This document shows, one piece after another, positions 56,762 through 64,000 of a stretch of DNA of 64,000 nt. Source of the stretch: Aureimonas glaciei (lineage in GTDB: Bacteria; Pseudomonadota; Alphaproteobacteria; Rhizobiales; Rhizobiaceae); assembly GCF_014643375.1 (NCBI RefSeq), contig NZ_BMJJ01000001.1, positions 310,001 through 374,000 on the forward strand, in the 5' to 3' direction. Each line of letters opens with the position of its first letter. Position 1 is the first letter of the stretch. The translations under genes were made by a program, and so were the position numbers. Below the pieces are notes generated by a model. It made no database searches. It worked only from the letters and a program-made list of their open reading frames with translations, and had not been told where the DNA came from.

Positions 56762-56992
56762 ATGCGCATGTCCCGTTTCGCCGCCGTCGCCCTCGCCACG
56801 GCTTTCTCGCTCTCGAGCTTCGCCGCGACGGCGCAAGCGCGCGACTCCGTCCGGCATCACGCTGCCTCGCCTGCGAAGACGGTGCAGAAATGCCATGTCG
56901 AGCGGGTCAAGGTCCGCCAGCACGGCAAGGTCGTCACGATGAAGAAGAAGATTTGCGAGCGCGTCGCCGTTCGCGGGCACAAGGGCCGGTAG
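56762..56992 (+). CDS. Small secreted basic protein
   Basis: This 76-residue protein has a clear signal peptide (MSRFAAVALATAFSLSSFAATAQA, cleaved near residue 26). The short mature part is rich in Lys, Arg and His with two Cys (KCHVERVKV, KKKICERVAV) likely to pair in the periplasm. The pattern resembles small Cys-paired secreted proteins common in Rhizobiales, without assigned function. GGAG lies before the ATG at 56762. Confidence 0.7.
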   Translation: MRMSRFAAVALATAFSLSSFAATAQARDSVRHHAASPAKTVQKCHVERVKVRQHGKVVTMKKKICERVAVRGHKGR

Positions 56993-57123
56993 CGGCCCCA
57001 CCCGGCCGACGCCATTCTCGAGGCGCTTGCCGAATACAGGTCCGGGCCGCTCTCCTCTCCGCCAGCGTCGTCGCCTCTCGAGGCGTCGACGGATTGCGGA
57101 AAGTGTGCAGTCTGTGGCGGCCC

Positions 57124-57627
57124 TCAGCCCTCGGGATGCCGGTGGATCGGGTCGACCCAGTAGACCTCTTCCGGCTTCTCGACCGGGTCGACATCGGTGA
57201 GATTGACCACCACCGCCTCGTTGTCCGAGCGCACGAGCACGCATTCCAGCGTCTCGCCGGGATCGGCATTGATTTCCTGGTGAGGGACATAAGGCGGGAC
57301 GAAGATGAAGTCGCCGGCCTCGGCCTCGGCGACGAATTCCAGCCGGTCGCCCCAGCGCAGCCGCGCCCGGCCCTTCAGAACGTAGATCACGCTTTCCAGT
57401 GCGCCGTGATGGTGCACCCCGGTCTTGGCGTCCGGGGCGATGCTGACCGTGCCGGCCCAGATTTTTTGCGCGCCGACGCGGGCATGGTTGATCGCCGCCT
57501 GGCGGAACATGCCCGGCGTCTGGGCGGTGTTCGGATCCAGCTGGTCGCCCTTGATGACGCGGATGCCGTCATGCTTCCAGCGCGGCTCGCCGGGCGGATG
57601 CTCGTGGTCGTCGTGATCATGCGTCAT
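57124..57627 (-). CDS. Cupin-domain protein
   Basis: This 167-residue protein has a single cupin barrel. The metal-binding motif 1 is GVHHHGALESVIYVLKG (about residues 70-86) and motif 2 is AGDFIFVPPYVPHQEIN (about 104-120). The N-terminus is His/Asp-rich (MTHDHDDHEH), which may add metal binding. Function may be enzymatic or regulatory; it is not identifiable. It lies 79 bp downstream of the luciferase-like gene on the same strand, so the two may form a unit. Confidence 0.85.
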   Translation of the reverse strand: MTHDHDDHEHPPGEPRWKHDGIRVIKGDQLDPNTAQTPGMFRQAAINHARVGAQKIWAGTVSIAPDAKTGVHHHGALESVIYVLKGRARLRWGDRLEFVAEAEAGDFIFVPPYVPHQEINADPGETLECVLVRSDNEAVVVNLTDVDPVEKPEEVYWVDPIHRHPEG

Positions 57628-57706
57628 GTCGGTTCCTCCGGGACCGAAGCTAGCGCGACCATCCCCCGCAGGCGAGCCCGGTCAGGCCGGACCCGCCAAG
57701 GGCAGT

Positions 57707-58738
57707 TTACGCCAGCATGTCGCGCACCATCGGCATGACTTTTTCGCCGTAGAGGCCGATGCAGGACATCAGCTTCTCGTGCGGCAGGGGGCCGGCGCTG
57801 TATTTCAGGTCGAAGCGGGCGAGACCCAGCGCCTTCGCCGTGGCGGCGATCTTGCGGGCCACCGTCTCGGGCGAGCCGACATAGAGCGAGCCGCGGTCGA
57901 TCTCCTGGTCGAAGGCGGCGCGGGCGAGCGGCGGCCAGCCGCGCTCGGCGCCGATGCGCGCATGCATCACCCTGTAATCCGGCCAGAACTCTTCGCGCGC
58001 CGCCTCGTCGGTCTCGCCGACATGGCCGGGCGAGTGCACGCCGATCGGCTGCACCGCCTGTTCCAGCTGCGCGAAGGCGCGGTGGTAGAGGTCGACATAG
58101 GGGCGAAAGCGGGCGGGATCGCCGCCGATGATGGCCAGCATCATCGGCAGGTCGTAGCGCGCCGCCCGCACCACCGATTCCGGACTGCCGCCGACGCCGA
58201 TCCAGGTCTTGAGCCGCCCGTTCTCGATCCGCGGAAACACCTCCTGGCCGGCGAGCGGCGGACGGGTATTGCCCTGCCAGTCGATGCGGTCCTGCGTGAT
58301 CAGCGCCGAAAACAGGTCGAGCTTGTCGTCGAAGAGCGTCTCGTACTGGTCGAGCGCGAAGCCGAACAGGGGAAAGGATTCGGTGAAGGAGCCGCGGCCG
58401 AGGATCACTTCGGCCCGGCCGTTCGACACCGCATCGAGCGTGGCGAACCGCTGGAAGACGCGGATCGGATCGTCCGAACTCAGCACCGTCACCGCCGAGC
58501 CCAGGCGGATGCGCTGCGTGCGCGCCGCGATCGCCGCCAGCACCACTTCCGGCGCCGAGACCGCGAAGTCGGAGCGGTGATGCTCGCCGACGCCGAAGAA
58601 ATCGAGCCCAAGCCCGTCGGCCAAAACCGCCTGGTCGACGAGGTCGCGGATCACCTGGGCGGTGCTCTCCGCTTGGCCGTCGGGCCCACGCGTGACGTCG
58701 CCAAAAGTGTCGAGGCCGAATTCGAGGGTCTGGGACAA
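57707..58738 (-). CDS. Luciferase-like flavin monooxygenase (LLM class)
   Basis: This 343-residue protein has the bacterial-luciferase TIM-barrel fold: FGLDTFGD at the start, FFGVGEHHRSDFAVSAPEVVLAAIAARTQRIRLGSAVTVLSS (about residues 47-88), AEVILGRGSF and WIGVGGSPESVVRAARYDLPMMLAIIGG (about 177-204). It uses reduced FMN (or F420 in some relatives). Substrate unknown. It is upstream of the cupin gene on the same strand, and the dispersed element lies behind its 5' end. Confidence 0.88.
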   Translation of the reverse strand: MSQTLEFGLDTFGDVTRGPDGQAESTAQVIRDLVDQAVLADGLGLDFFGVGEHHRSDFAVSAPEVVLAAIAARTQRIRLGSAVTVLSSDDPIRVFQRFATLDAVSNGRAEVILGRGSFTESFPLFGFALDQYETLFDDKLDLFSALITQDRIDWQGNTRPPLAGQEVFPRIENGRLKTWIGVGGSPESVVRAARYDLPMMLAIIGGDPARFRPYVDLYHRAFAQLEQAVQPIGVHSPGHVGETDEAAREEFWPDYRVMHARIGAERGWPPLARAAFDQEIDRGSLYVGSPETVARKIAATAKALGLARFDLKYSAGPLPHEKLMSCIGLYGEKVMPMVRDMLA

Positions 58739-59502
58739 GAAAAGTCTCCGTCATCGCGACCACCAGGGAAGGTCGGGTCGTCTTCGCGCCTTGCAGCGCC
58801 ATCCCGAGGTAGAACCCCCGCGTCACCGCCGCAACCGCTCCGGCGCCCGAAAGCAGCGCGGGGGGCTGAACGAAGTGTCAACCGAATGGCCGGATTGGAA
58901 GGCACTGATATGGACGGTCACTGCCCGCCGAGCGGATCCTCCGGGGCGAGGCCAAGGCTTTTTCTCCTGGGGTGAATGTGTGCTTCAGGACCCGAAGTGC
59001 GGCGTCGCCGTTCTCGGCATGGGTTCTCGGGTCAAGCCCGAGAATGACTATTTTGACACAACAGTGACTATTCTGACCCGAGAACGGATCTCCTGGCCCA
59101 CGGGCTGCTTCTTCGCTGGGGCTGTGGTCACTGGCGACAACGCCCAAACCATAGTCATTTTCGGGCTTGACCCGAGAACCCATGCCGAAGCGTCCAGCCG
59201 ACAAAATCGCATCAGAAGGCGCCACCCATTCTTGCAGGCGCAGGCCGATCAGAAGGCGTCACGCAGCTCTCGCCGGCGCGGACCGGAAAGGATCCGCCCG
59301 CGCTCTTGCGGTTTCACCGCCCAAAGCGGGTGGGCAAGCGCGCCGCCTTCCCGCTCCCGCAGACGCCCGCCACCCCCGCAAAACGCCCCGGCAGCTGGCT
59401 GCCGGGCGAGGAAAATCACCCTCAGCGGTTCCTGAAAGCCGGCTCCGGCCTATATCGCAGGGACAGCCAACGACAGAGAGAAGTGCAGGAGAGCGTCAGC
59501 GC
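58739..59502. other. Long intergenic region holding dispersed element copy 2
   Basis: This 764-bp gap between the luciferase-like gene (-) and asnO (+) contains the element at about 58955-59225. About 215 bp before it and 275 bp after it show no gene. An open frame from 59167 joins in frame to asnO, but it begins inside the repeat and reads as Arg/Ala/Pro low complexity, so it is not part of the protein. The asnO promoter must lie in 59226-59500 but is not obvious. Confidence 0.6.
58955..59225. repeat. Dispersed palindromic element, copy 2
   Basis: The inverted arms lie at 59019-59051 and 59151-59183 and match the arms of copy 1 (28437-28469, 28550-28582), with one mismatch in the right arm. 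The centre is 99 bp and contains a partial third arm (TGACTATTCTGACCCGAGAA near 59074). Part of the centre (TGTGGTCACTGGCGACAACG then CCCAAACC) is related to the copy 1 centre in reverse orientation. Confidence 0.85.
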
Positions 59503-61278
59503 ATGTGTGGAATTTGCGGAGAAATCCGGTTTGACGGCCAGTCGGCCTCGCCGGAGCGGGTGCAGCGCATGGGCGACTGCCTCGCGCCGCGCGGTCCCGA
59601 CGGCGCCGGTCAGGTGATGCGCGGCCGCGTCGGCTTCGGCCATCGCCGGCTGAAGATCATCGACCTGTCCGAGCGGGCCGAGCAGCCGATGGTCGATCCA
59701 GAGTTGGGGCTCACCATCGCCTTCAACGGCTGCATCTACAACTATCCAGCGCTGCGCGCCGAACTCGAAGGACTCGGCTACCGCTTCTTCTCCTCGGGGG
59801 ATACCGAGGTGATCCTGAAGGCCTTCCACGCCTGGGGCGCGCATTGCGTGAAGCGATTCCACGGCATGTTCGCCTTCGCCATCCACGAGCGCGATTCTGG
59901 CCGCGTGACGCTCGCCCGCGACCGTTTCGGCATCAAGCCGCTGTATGTCGCGCAGGACGAGAAGCGCCTCTATTTCGCCTCCTCGCTGCCGGCCCTCCTG
60001 CGCACAAGCGACGTCGACACCGCGATCGACCGCGTGGCGCTCAACCACTACATGACCTTCCACGCCGTCGTGCCGGCGCCGATGACCATCCTCAAGGGTG
60101 TGCGCAAATTGCCGCCGGCGACCATCCGGGTAATCGAGGCGGATGGGCGTTCTGCCGACGAGGTGTTCTGGGCGCCGCCTTTCGGCCCGCGCGCCGGCGA
60201 GGAAAACCTCTCCGCCGACGACTGGCGCGACGCCGTGCTGGAGTCGCTGCGCACCGCCGTCTCGCGCCGCATGGTCGCGGACGTGCCGGTCGGCGTTCTC
60301 CTGTCCGGCGGCGTCGATTCCTCGCTGCTCGTCGGCCTTCTCGCCGAGATGGGCCAGACCGGACTCTCCACCTTCTCGATCGGCTTTGAGGAGGCCAATG
60401 GCGAGAAGGGCGACGAATTCCGCTATTCGGACCTCATCGCCGAACGCTACCAGGCCAACCATCACCAGATTTTCGTGCCCGGCTCGGAGCTGATGGAGCA
60501 CCTGCCGGGGACGATCGCGGCGATGTCGGAGCCCATGGTCTCCTACGACAATGTCGGCTTCTACCTCCTCTCGCGCGAGGTCTCGAAGCACATCAAGGTC
60601 GTGCAGTCCGGCCAGGGTGCCGACGAGATCTTTGCCGGCTACCACTGGTATCCGCCGATGGCCGGCGCCGCGGACCCGTTGTCGGCCTACGCCACGGCCT
60701 TCTTCGACCGCAACCATGCGACGCTCGCCCGCCAGCTCTCGCCGGAGTGGATGACGGAGCGGGACGAGAGCCGCGACTTCGTCGCCGCGCATTTCGCCCG
60801 ACCCGGCGCCGACGACCCCGTCGACAAGGCGCTGCGGCTCGACGCGCAGATCATGCTCGTCGACGATCCGGTGAAGCGCGTCGACAGCATGACCATGGCC
60901 TGGGGCCTCGAGGCGCGCGTGCCCTTCCTCGATCACGAGCTGGCGGAACTGGCCGCCCGCATCCCCTCGCGCCACCAGCTCGCCCATGGCGGCAAGGGCG
61001 TCCTCAAGGAAGTCGCGCGACTCGTCGTGCCGCACGAGGTCATCGACCGACCGAAAGGCTATTTCCCGGTGCCGCAGCTGAAATACATTTCCGGCCCGTA
61101 TCTCGACATGGTGCGCGACACGCTGACCTCGCAGGCGGCGCGTGAGCGCGGCCTGTTCCAGGAGAGCTACCTCTCGGCCCTGTTCGACGATCCGACCGCG
61201 CACATCACGCCGCTCCGGGGCTCCGAACTCTGGCAGGTGGCGCTGCTGGAGACCTGGCTGCAGGCACAGGGAGTGTGA
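59503..61278 (+). CDS. asnO: N-acetylglutaminylglutamine amidotransferase (NAGGN synthesis)
   Basis: This 591-residue asparagine-synthase-type amidotransferase is the NAGGN member of the family. The N-terminal glutaminase has the Cys2 nucleophile (MCGICGEIRFDG), APRGPDGAGQ and FNGCIYNYPALRAELE. The C-terminal synthetase has the PP-loop VLLSGGVDSSLLVGLL (about residues 264-279). It is thought to convert N-acetylglutaminylglutamine to its amide, a compatible solute. AGGAGAG precedes ATG 59503. Context (ngg and an M42 peptidase immediately downstream) distinguishes it from asnB. Confidence 0.92.
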   Translation: MCGICGEIRFDGQSASPERVQRMGDCLAPRGPDGAGQVMRGRVGFGHRRLKIIDLSERAEQPMVDPELGLTIAFNGCIYNYPALRAELEGLGYRFFSSGDTEVILKAFHAWGAHCVKRFHGMFAFAIHERDSGRVTLARDRFGIKPLYVAQDEKRLYFASSLPALLRTSDVDTAIDRVALNHYMTFHAVVPAPMTILKGVRKLPPATIRVIEADGRSADEVFWAPPFGPRAGEENLSADDWRDAVLESLRTAVSRRMVADVPVGVLLSGGVDSSLLVGLLAEMGQTGLSTFSIGFEEANGEKGDEFRYSDLIAERYQANHHQIFVPGSELMEHLPGTIAAMSEPMVSYDNVGFYLLSREVSKHIKVVQSGQGADEIFAGYHWYPPMAGAADPLSAYATAFFDRNHATLARQLSPEWMTERDESRDFVAAHFARPGADDPVDKALRLDAQIMLVDDPVKRVDSMTMAWGLEARVPFLDHELAELAARIPSRHQLAHGGKGVLKEVARLVVPHEVIDRPKGYFPVPQLKYISGPYLDMVRDTLTSQAARERGLFQESYLSALFDDPTAHITPLRGSELWQVALLETWLQAQGV

Positions 61279-61279
61279 G

Positions 61280-63025
61280 ATGAGCGATACGACGATGTCC
61301 CCGGCCAGTTCCGGTGAGGCCGCGCCCGAAACGGACGCCTTTCTCGATTGCGGCTGGGGACGACTTGTCTTCGGCCAGACCTTTGCCAGCGCCGAGCAGC
61401 TGGTGGCGCTGTTGCGCGAGGAGGGAGCCGACCGCCGCGACATCGCCTTCTACATCGCCGATCCGCACGTCCTTCTCAGCCACGCGCCGCAGGAGCTGTT
61501 TCTCGACCCCTCGCACACCTACCGGCTCGATCTCTCGGCCTATGCGCCGGGCGAGCCGCGGCGCGCCGGCTTCACCGTCCGGCCGGTGGCCTCGGAGCGC
61601 GACAGCGGCGAGATCAACCGGCTGTACCAGAGCCGGAAGATGGTTGAGGTCGATCCAAGCTTCTTCTGGTCGCGCCGCAACGACCCGGCGCTGACCTATC
61701 TCGTCGCCGAGGACGAGGCGACGGGCGCGATCGTGGGAACCGTCACCGGCGTCGACCATGTCGAAGCCTTCGGTGACCCGGAGGGCGGTTCCTCGCTCTG
61801 GTGCCTCGCCGTCGATCCGCAGGCGGTGCAGCCCGGCATCGGCGAAGTGCTGGTGCGCAGCCTGGCCGAACATTTTCGGGCGCGCGGGCGGGGGCACATG
61901 GATCTGTCCGTCATGCACGACAATGCGCAGGCGATCGCGCTCTACGAAAAACTCGGCTTCGTGCGCGTCCCCTTCTTTGCGGTGAAGCGCCGCAACGAGA
62001 TCAACGAGAAATTCTTCGTCGACCGCGGCGAAGGACTCGAGGCGCTGAACCCCTATGCCCGCATCATCGTCGACGAGGCGCACCGCCGCGGCATCCACAC
62101 CGAGGTCACCGACGCCAAGGGCGGCTTCTTCCGCCTGACCCATGGCAGCCGCTCGATCCATTGCCGCGAGAGCTTGTCGGAGCTGACCTCCGGCGTCGCC
62201 GTCTCGATCTGCGACGACAAGGCCGTGACGCGGCGCATGGTCGAGGCCGCCGGCGTGGTGGTGCCCGAGCAGATCGAGGCCGGCGATGACGCGGCGCTAA
62301 AAGCCTTCATCGCCCGGCACGGCCAGGTCGTGGTCAAGCCGGCCCGCGGCGAGCAGGGAAGGGGCGTCGCCGTCGGGATCGAAACGATGGAGGACGCCAA
62401 GGCGGCGATCGCCGTGGCGCGCGAGCAGTCCGCGCGCGTGCTGGTCGAATCCTGCTTCCAGGGCGAGGACCTGCGCCTCGTCGTCATCGCCTTCCGCCTC
62501 GTCGCGGCCGCGCTGCGCCGCCCGCCCCAGATCACCGGCGACGGCACGTCCTCGGTCCGCGACCTGATCGGCCATCTGTCGCGCCGGCGCGCCGCCGCGA
62601 CCTCAGGGGAAAGCCAGGTGCCGATCGACGCCGAAACCGAGCGGTGCCTCGCCCAGGCCGGCTTCGGCCTGGAGGATGTCCTGCCCGAGGGCACCCGCAT
62701 TACCGTGCGCAAGACCGCCAACCTCCACACCGGCGGCACCATCCACGACGTCACCGGCGAGGTGCATCCGCGGCTCGTCGAGGCGGCGGTGAACGCGGCG
62801 CGCGCGATCGACATTCCGGTCTGCGGCATCGACCTGATGGTGAAGGGTCCGCGCGAGCCGGACTACGTGTTCATCGAAGCGAACGAGCGGCCGGGCCTGG
62901 CCAATCACGAGCCGCAGCCGACCGCCGAGCGTTTCGTCGACCTGCTCTTCCCGCTGTCGATCCCCGCCCATGCCCGCGAGGCGCAGAGCCGGCGGGGAAG
63001 AGGACGCAAGCATGCCAAGGCTTGA
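61280..63025 (+). CDS. ngg: N-acetylglutaminylglutamine synthetase
   Basis: This 581-residue protein joins a GNAT acetyltransferase (about residues 95-240: WCLAVDPQAVQPGIGEVLVRSL, DNAQAIALYEKLGF) to an ATP-grasp ligase (about 300-560: VVKPARGEQGRGVAVGI, VESCFQGEDLRLVVI, EANERPGLANHEPQP). Known members make N-acetylglutaminylglutamine from two glutamines. ATG at 61280 lies one base after the asnO stop. The earlier open frame inside asnO is not used. The gene overlaps the M42 gene start by 14 bases. Confidence 0.92.
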   Translation: MSDTTMSPASSGEAAPETDAFLDCGWGRLVFGQTFASAEQLVALLREEGADRRDIAFYIADPHVLLSHAPQELFLDPSHTYRLDLSAYAPGEPRRAGFTVRPVASERDSGEINRLYQSRKMVEVDPSFFWSRRNDPALTYLVAEDEATGAIVGTVTGVDHVEAFGDPEGGSSLWCLAVDPQAVQPGIGEVLVRSLAEHFRARGRGHMDLSVMHDNAQAIALYEKLGFVRVPFFAVKRRNEINEKFFVDRGEGLEALNPYARIIVDEAHRRGIHTEVTDAKGGFFRLTHGSRSIHCRESLSELTSGVAVSICDDKAVTRRMVEAAGVVVPEQIEAGDDAALKAFIARHGQVVVKPARGEQGRGVAVGIETMEDAKAAIAVAREQSARVLVESCFQGEDLRLVVIAFRLVAAALRRPPQITGDGTSSVRDLIGHLSRRRAAATSGESQVPIDAETERCLAQAGFGLEDVLPEGTRITVRKTANLHTGGTIHDVTGEVHPRLVEAAVNAARAIDIPVCGIDLMVKGPREPDYVFIEANERPGLANHEPQPTAERFVDLLFPLSIPAHAREAQSRRGRGRKHAKA

Positions 63026-64000
63026 TATCGACATCGGCTATCTCGCCGAACAGCTGAAGGGGCTGCTGCGCATTCCGAGCCCGACCGGCTACACCGATAC
63101 GGTGGTGCGCCACGTCTCGCGCGAACTGGAACGGCTCGGCCTCACCGTCGAGCTGACGCGCCGCGGCGCCATCCGCGCCGTGCGCCAGGGTTCGCGCCGC
63201 GCTTCGGCGCGCGCCATCGTCAGCCATGTCGACACGCTCGGCGCGCAGGTGAAGAACCTCAAGGATAATGGACGGCTGGAACTGGTGCCGATCGGCACCT
63301 GGTCGGCGCGCTTTGCCGAGGGCGCCCGCACGACCATCTTTTCCGAGGCCGGCGCCTATCGCGGCACCATCCTGCCGCTGAAAGCCTCCGGCCATACCTA
63401 CAACGAGGAGATCGACAGCCTGCCTGTCGGCTGGGACCATGTCGAGCTGCGGATCGACGCGCTCGCCCGCAACCGCGCGGAGATCGACCGGCTGGGCATC
63501 GAGATCGGCGACATCGTCGCCGTCGACCCGCAGCCGGAATTTCTCGACAACGGCTTCATCGTCTCGCGCCATCTCGACAACAAGGCCGGCGTCGCCGTGG
63601 TGTTGGCCGCCATCCACGCGCTGGAGCGCAACAAGGCGGTGACGCCCGTCGACATCCACTTCCTGTTCACCATCGCGGAAGAAGTGGGCGTCGGCGCCGC
63701 CTCGATCCTCACCGAGGACGTCGCCTCGATGGTGGCGATCGACAACGGCACCTCGGCGCCCGGCCAGGCCTCGTCGGAATTCGGCGTCACCATCGCCATG
63801 GCCGACCAGACCGGCCCCTTCGACTACCATCTGACGAAGAAGCTGGTGCGGCTCTGCAAGGACGAGGAGATCCGCTACCAGAAGGACGTCTTCCGCTACT
63901 ACCGCTCCGATTCCGCCTCGGCGATCGAGGCCGGCCACGACGTGCGCACCGCCCTCATCACTTTCGGCGTCGACGCCTCGCACGGCTGGGAGCGCATCCA
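63012..64000 (+). CDS. M42-family peptidase of the NAGGN cluster (3' end outside window)
   Basis: The open frame from ATG 63012 runs off the window end after about 329 codons. It is an M42/M20-type metal-dependent aminopeptidase: SHVDTLGAQVKN (first metal ligand, about residue 69), SRHLDNKAGVAVVLAA (bridging Asp, about 188), IAEEVGVGAAS (catalytic Glu, about 221) and VAIDNGTSAPGQ (about 240). Family members lie beside asnO and ngg and are thought to act in turnover of the osmolyte or its precursor. It starts 14 bases inside ngg. C-terminal residues are missing only because the window ends. Confidence 0.88.
   Translation, partial: MPRLDIDIGYLAEQLKGLLRIPSPTGYTDTVVRHVSRELERLGLTVELTRRGAIRAVRQGSRRASARAIVSHVDTLGAQVKNLKDNGRLELVPIGTWSARFAEGARTTIFSEAGAYRGTILPLKASGHTYNEEIDSLPVGWDHVELRIDALARNRAEIDRLGIEIGDIVAVDPQPEFLDNGFIVSRHLDNKAGVAVVLAAIHALERNKAVTPVDIHFLFTIAEEVGVGAASILTEDVASMVAIDNGTSAPGQASSEFGVTIAMADQTGPFDYHLTKKLVRLCKDEEIRYQKDVFRYYRSDSASAIEAGHDVRTALITFGVDASHGWERI

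Overview
This window is GC-rich chromosomal DNA of an alphaproteobacterium of the order Hyphomicrobiales (Rhizobiales). The evidence is gene order: miaB-phoH-ybeY-corC-lnt-HTH-metK-trmB, then rimP-nusA-ylxR-infB-rbfA-truB-rpsO-pnp, fabI-fabB-fabA next to irr, and mutM/ubiE-ubiB-coaBC-dut near rpsT-dnaA-dnaN-recF-moeB. An Aurantimonadaceae-like member is my guess for the family; the sequence does not prove it. No rRNA, tRNA, CRISPR array, prophage or intact insertion sequence was seen.

Layout. 1-7.8 kb: tRNA and rRNA modification, lipoprotein acylation, a PraR-like regulator, SAM synthetase and TrmB. 7.8-21.2 kb: the translation/transcription block (rimP to pnp), interrupted by an unknown gene between rbfA and truB and by a membrane diguanylate cyclase. 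21-28.4 kb: a small monooxygenase, a DUF2937-like protein, the unsaturated fatty-acid operon fabA-fabB-fabI, irr, an SH3 protein and a hydroxyacid dehydrogenase. 28.4-34.3 kb is accessory: a palindromic dispersed element, a flavin monooxygenase, an unknown HTH protein and two flagellin genes in a 1.1-kb direct duplication. 34.3-41.1 kb: gyrB, a lipoprotein, a cytochrome P450, cysK and a second diguanylate cyclase. 41.1-47.7 kb: dut, coaBC, ubiB, ubiE and mutM, with a VapBC-type and a HigBA-type toxin-antitoxin pair inserted. 47.8-55 kb: an enoyl-CoA hydratase, rpsT, a rhodanese coupled to dnaA, dnaN, recF and moeB. 55-59 kb: an aldehyde dehydrogenase, a cupin and a luciferase-like monooxygenase. 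59-64 kb: a second copy of the dispersed element, then the N-acetylglutaminylglutamine amide (NAGGN) osmolyte operon asnO-ngg-M42 peptidase, cut by the window end.

Most of the content is housekeeping. The observations that most deserve checking are: the flagellin pair, whose ends and 3' flank are identical while the centres differ; the vapC stop codon overlapping the coaBC start; the rhodanese gene coupled to dnaA by an ATGA overlap; short ORFs with good ribosome binding sites overlapping the starts of irr and rbfA; a promoter followed at once by a terminator ahead of rimP-nusA-infB; and the paired dispersed palindromes. I found no clear candidate for an entirely new multi-gene system.

Positions of promoters and hairpins were read by eye. 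Start codons were chosen from ribosome binding sites, family length and overlaps, and are flagged where uncertain.
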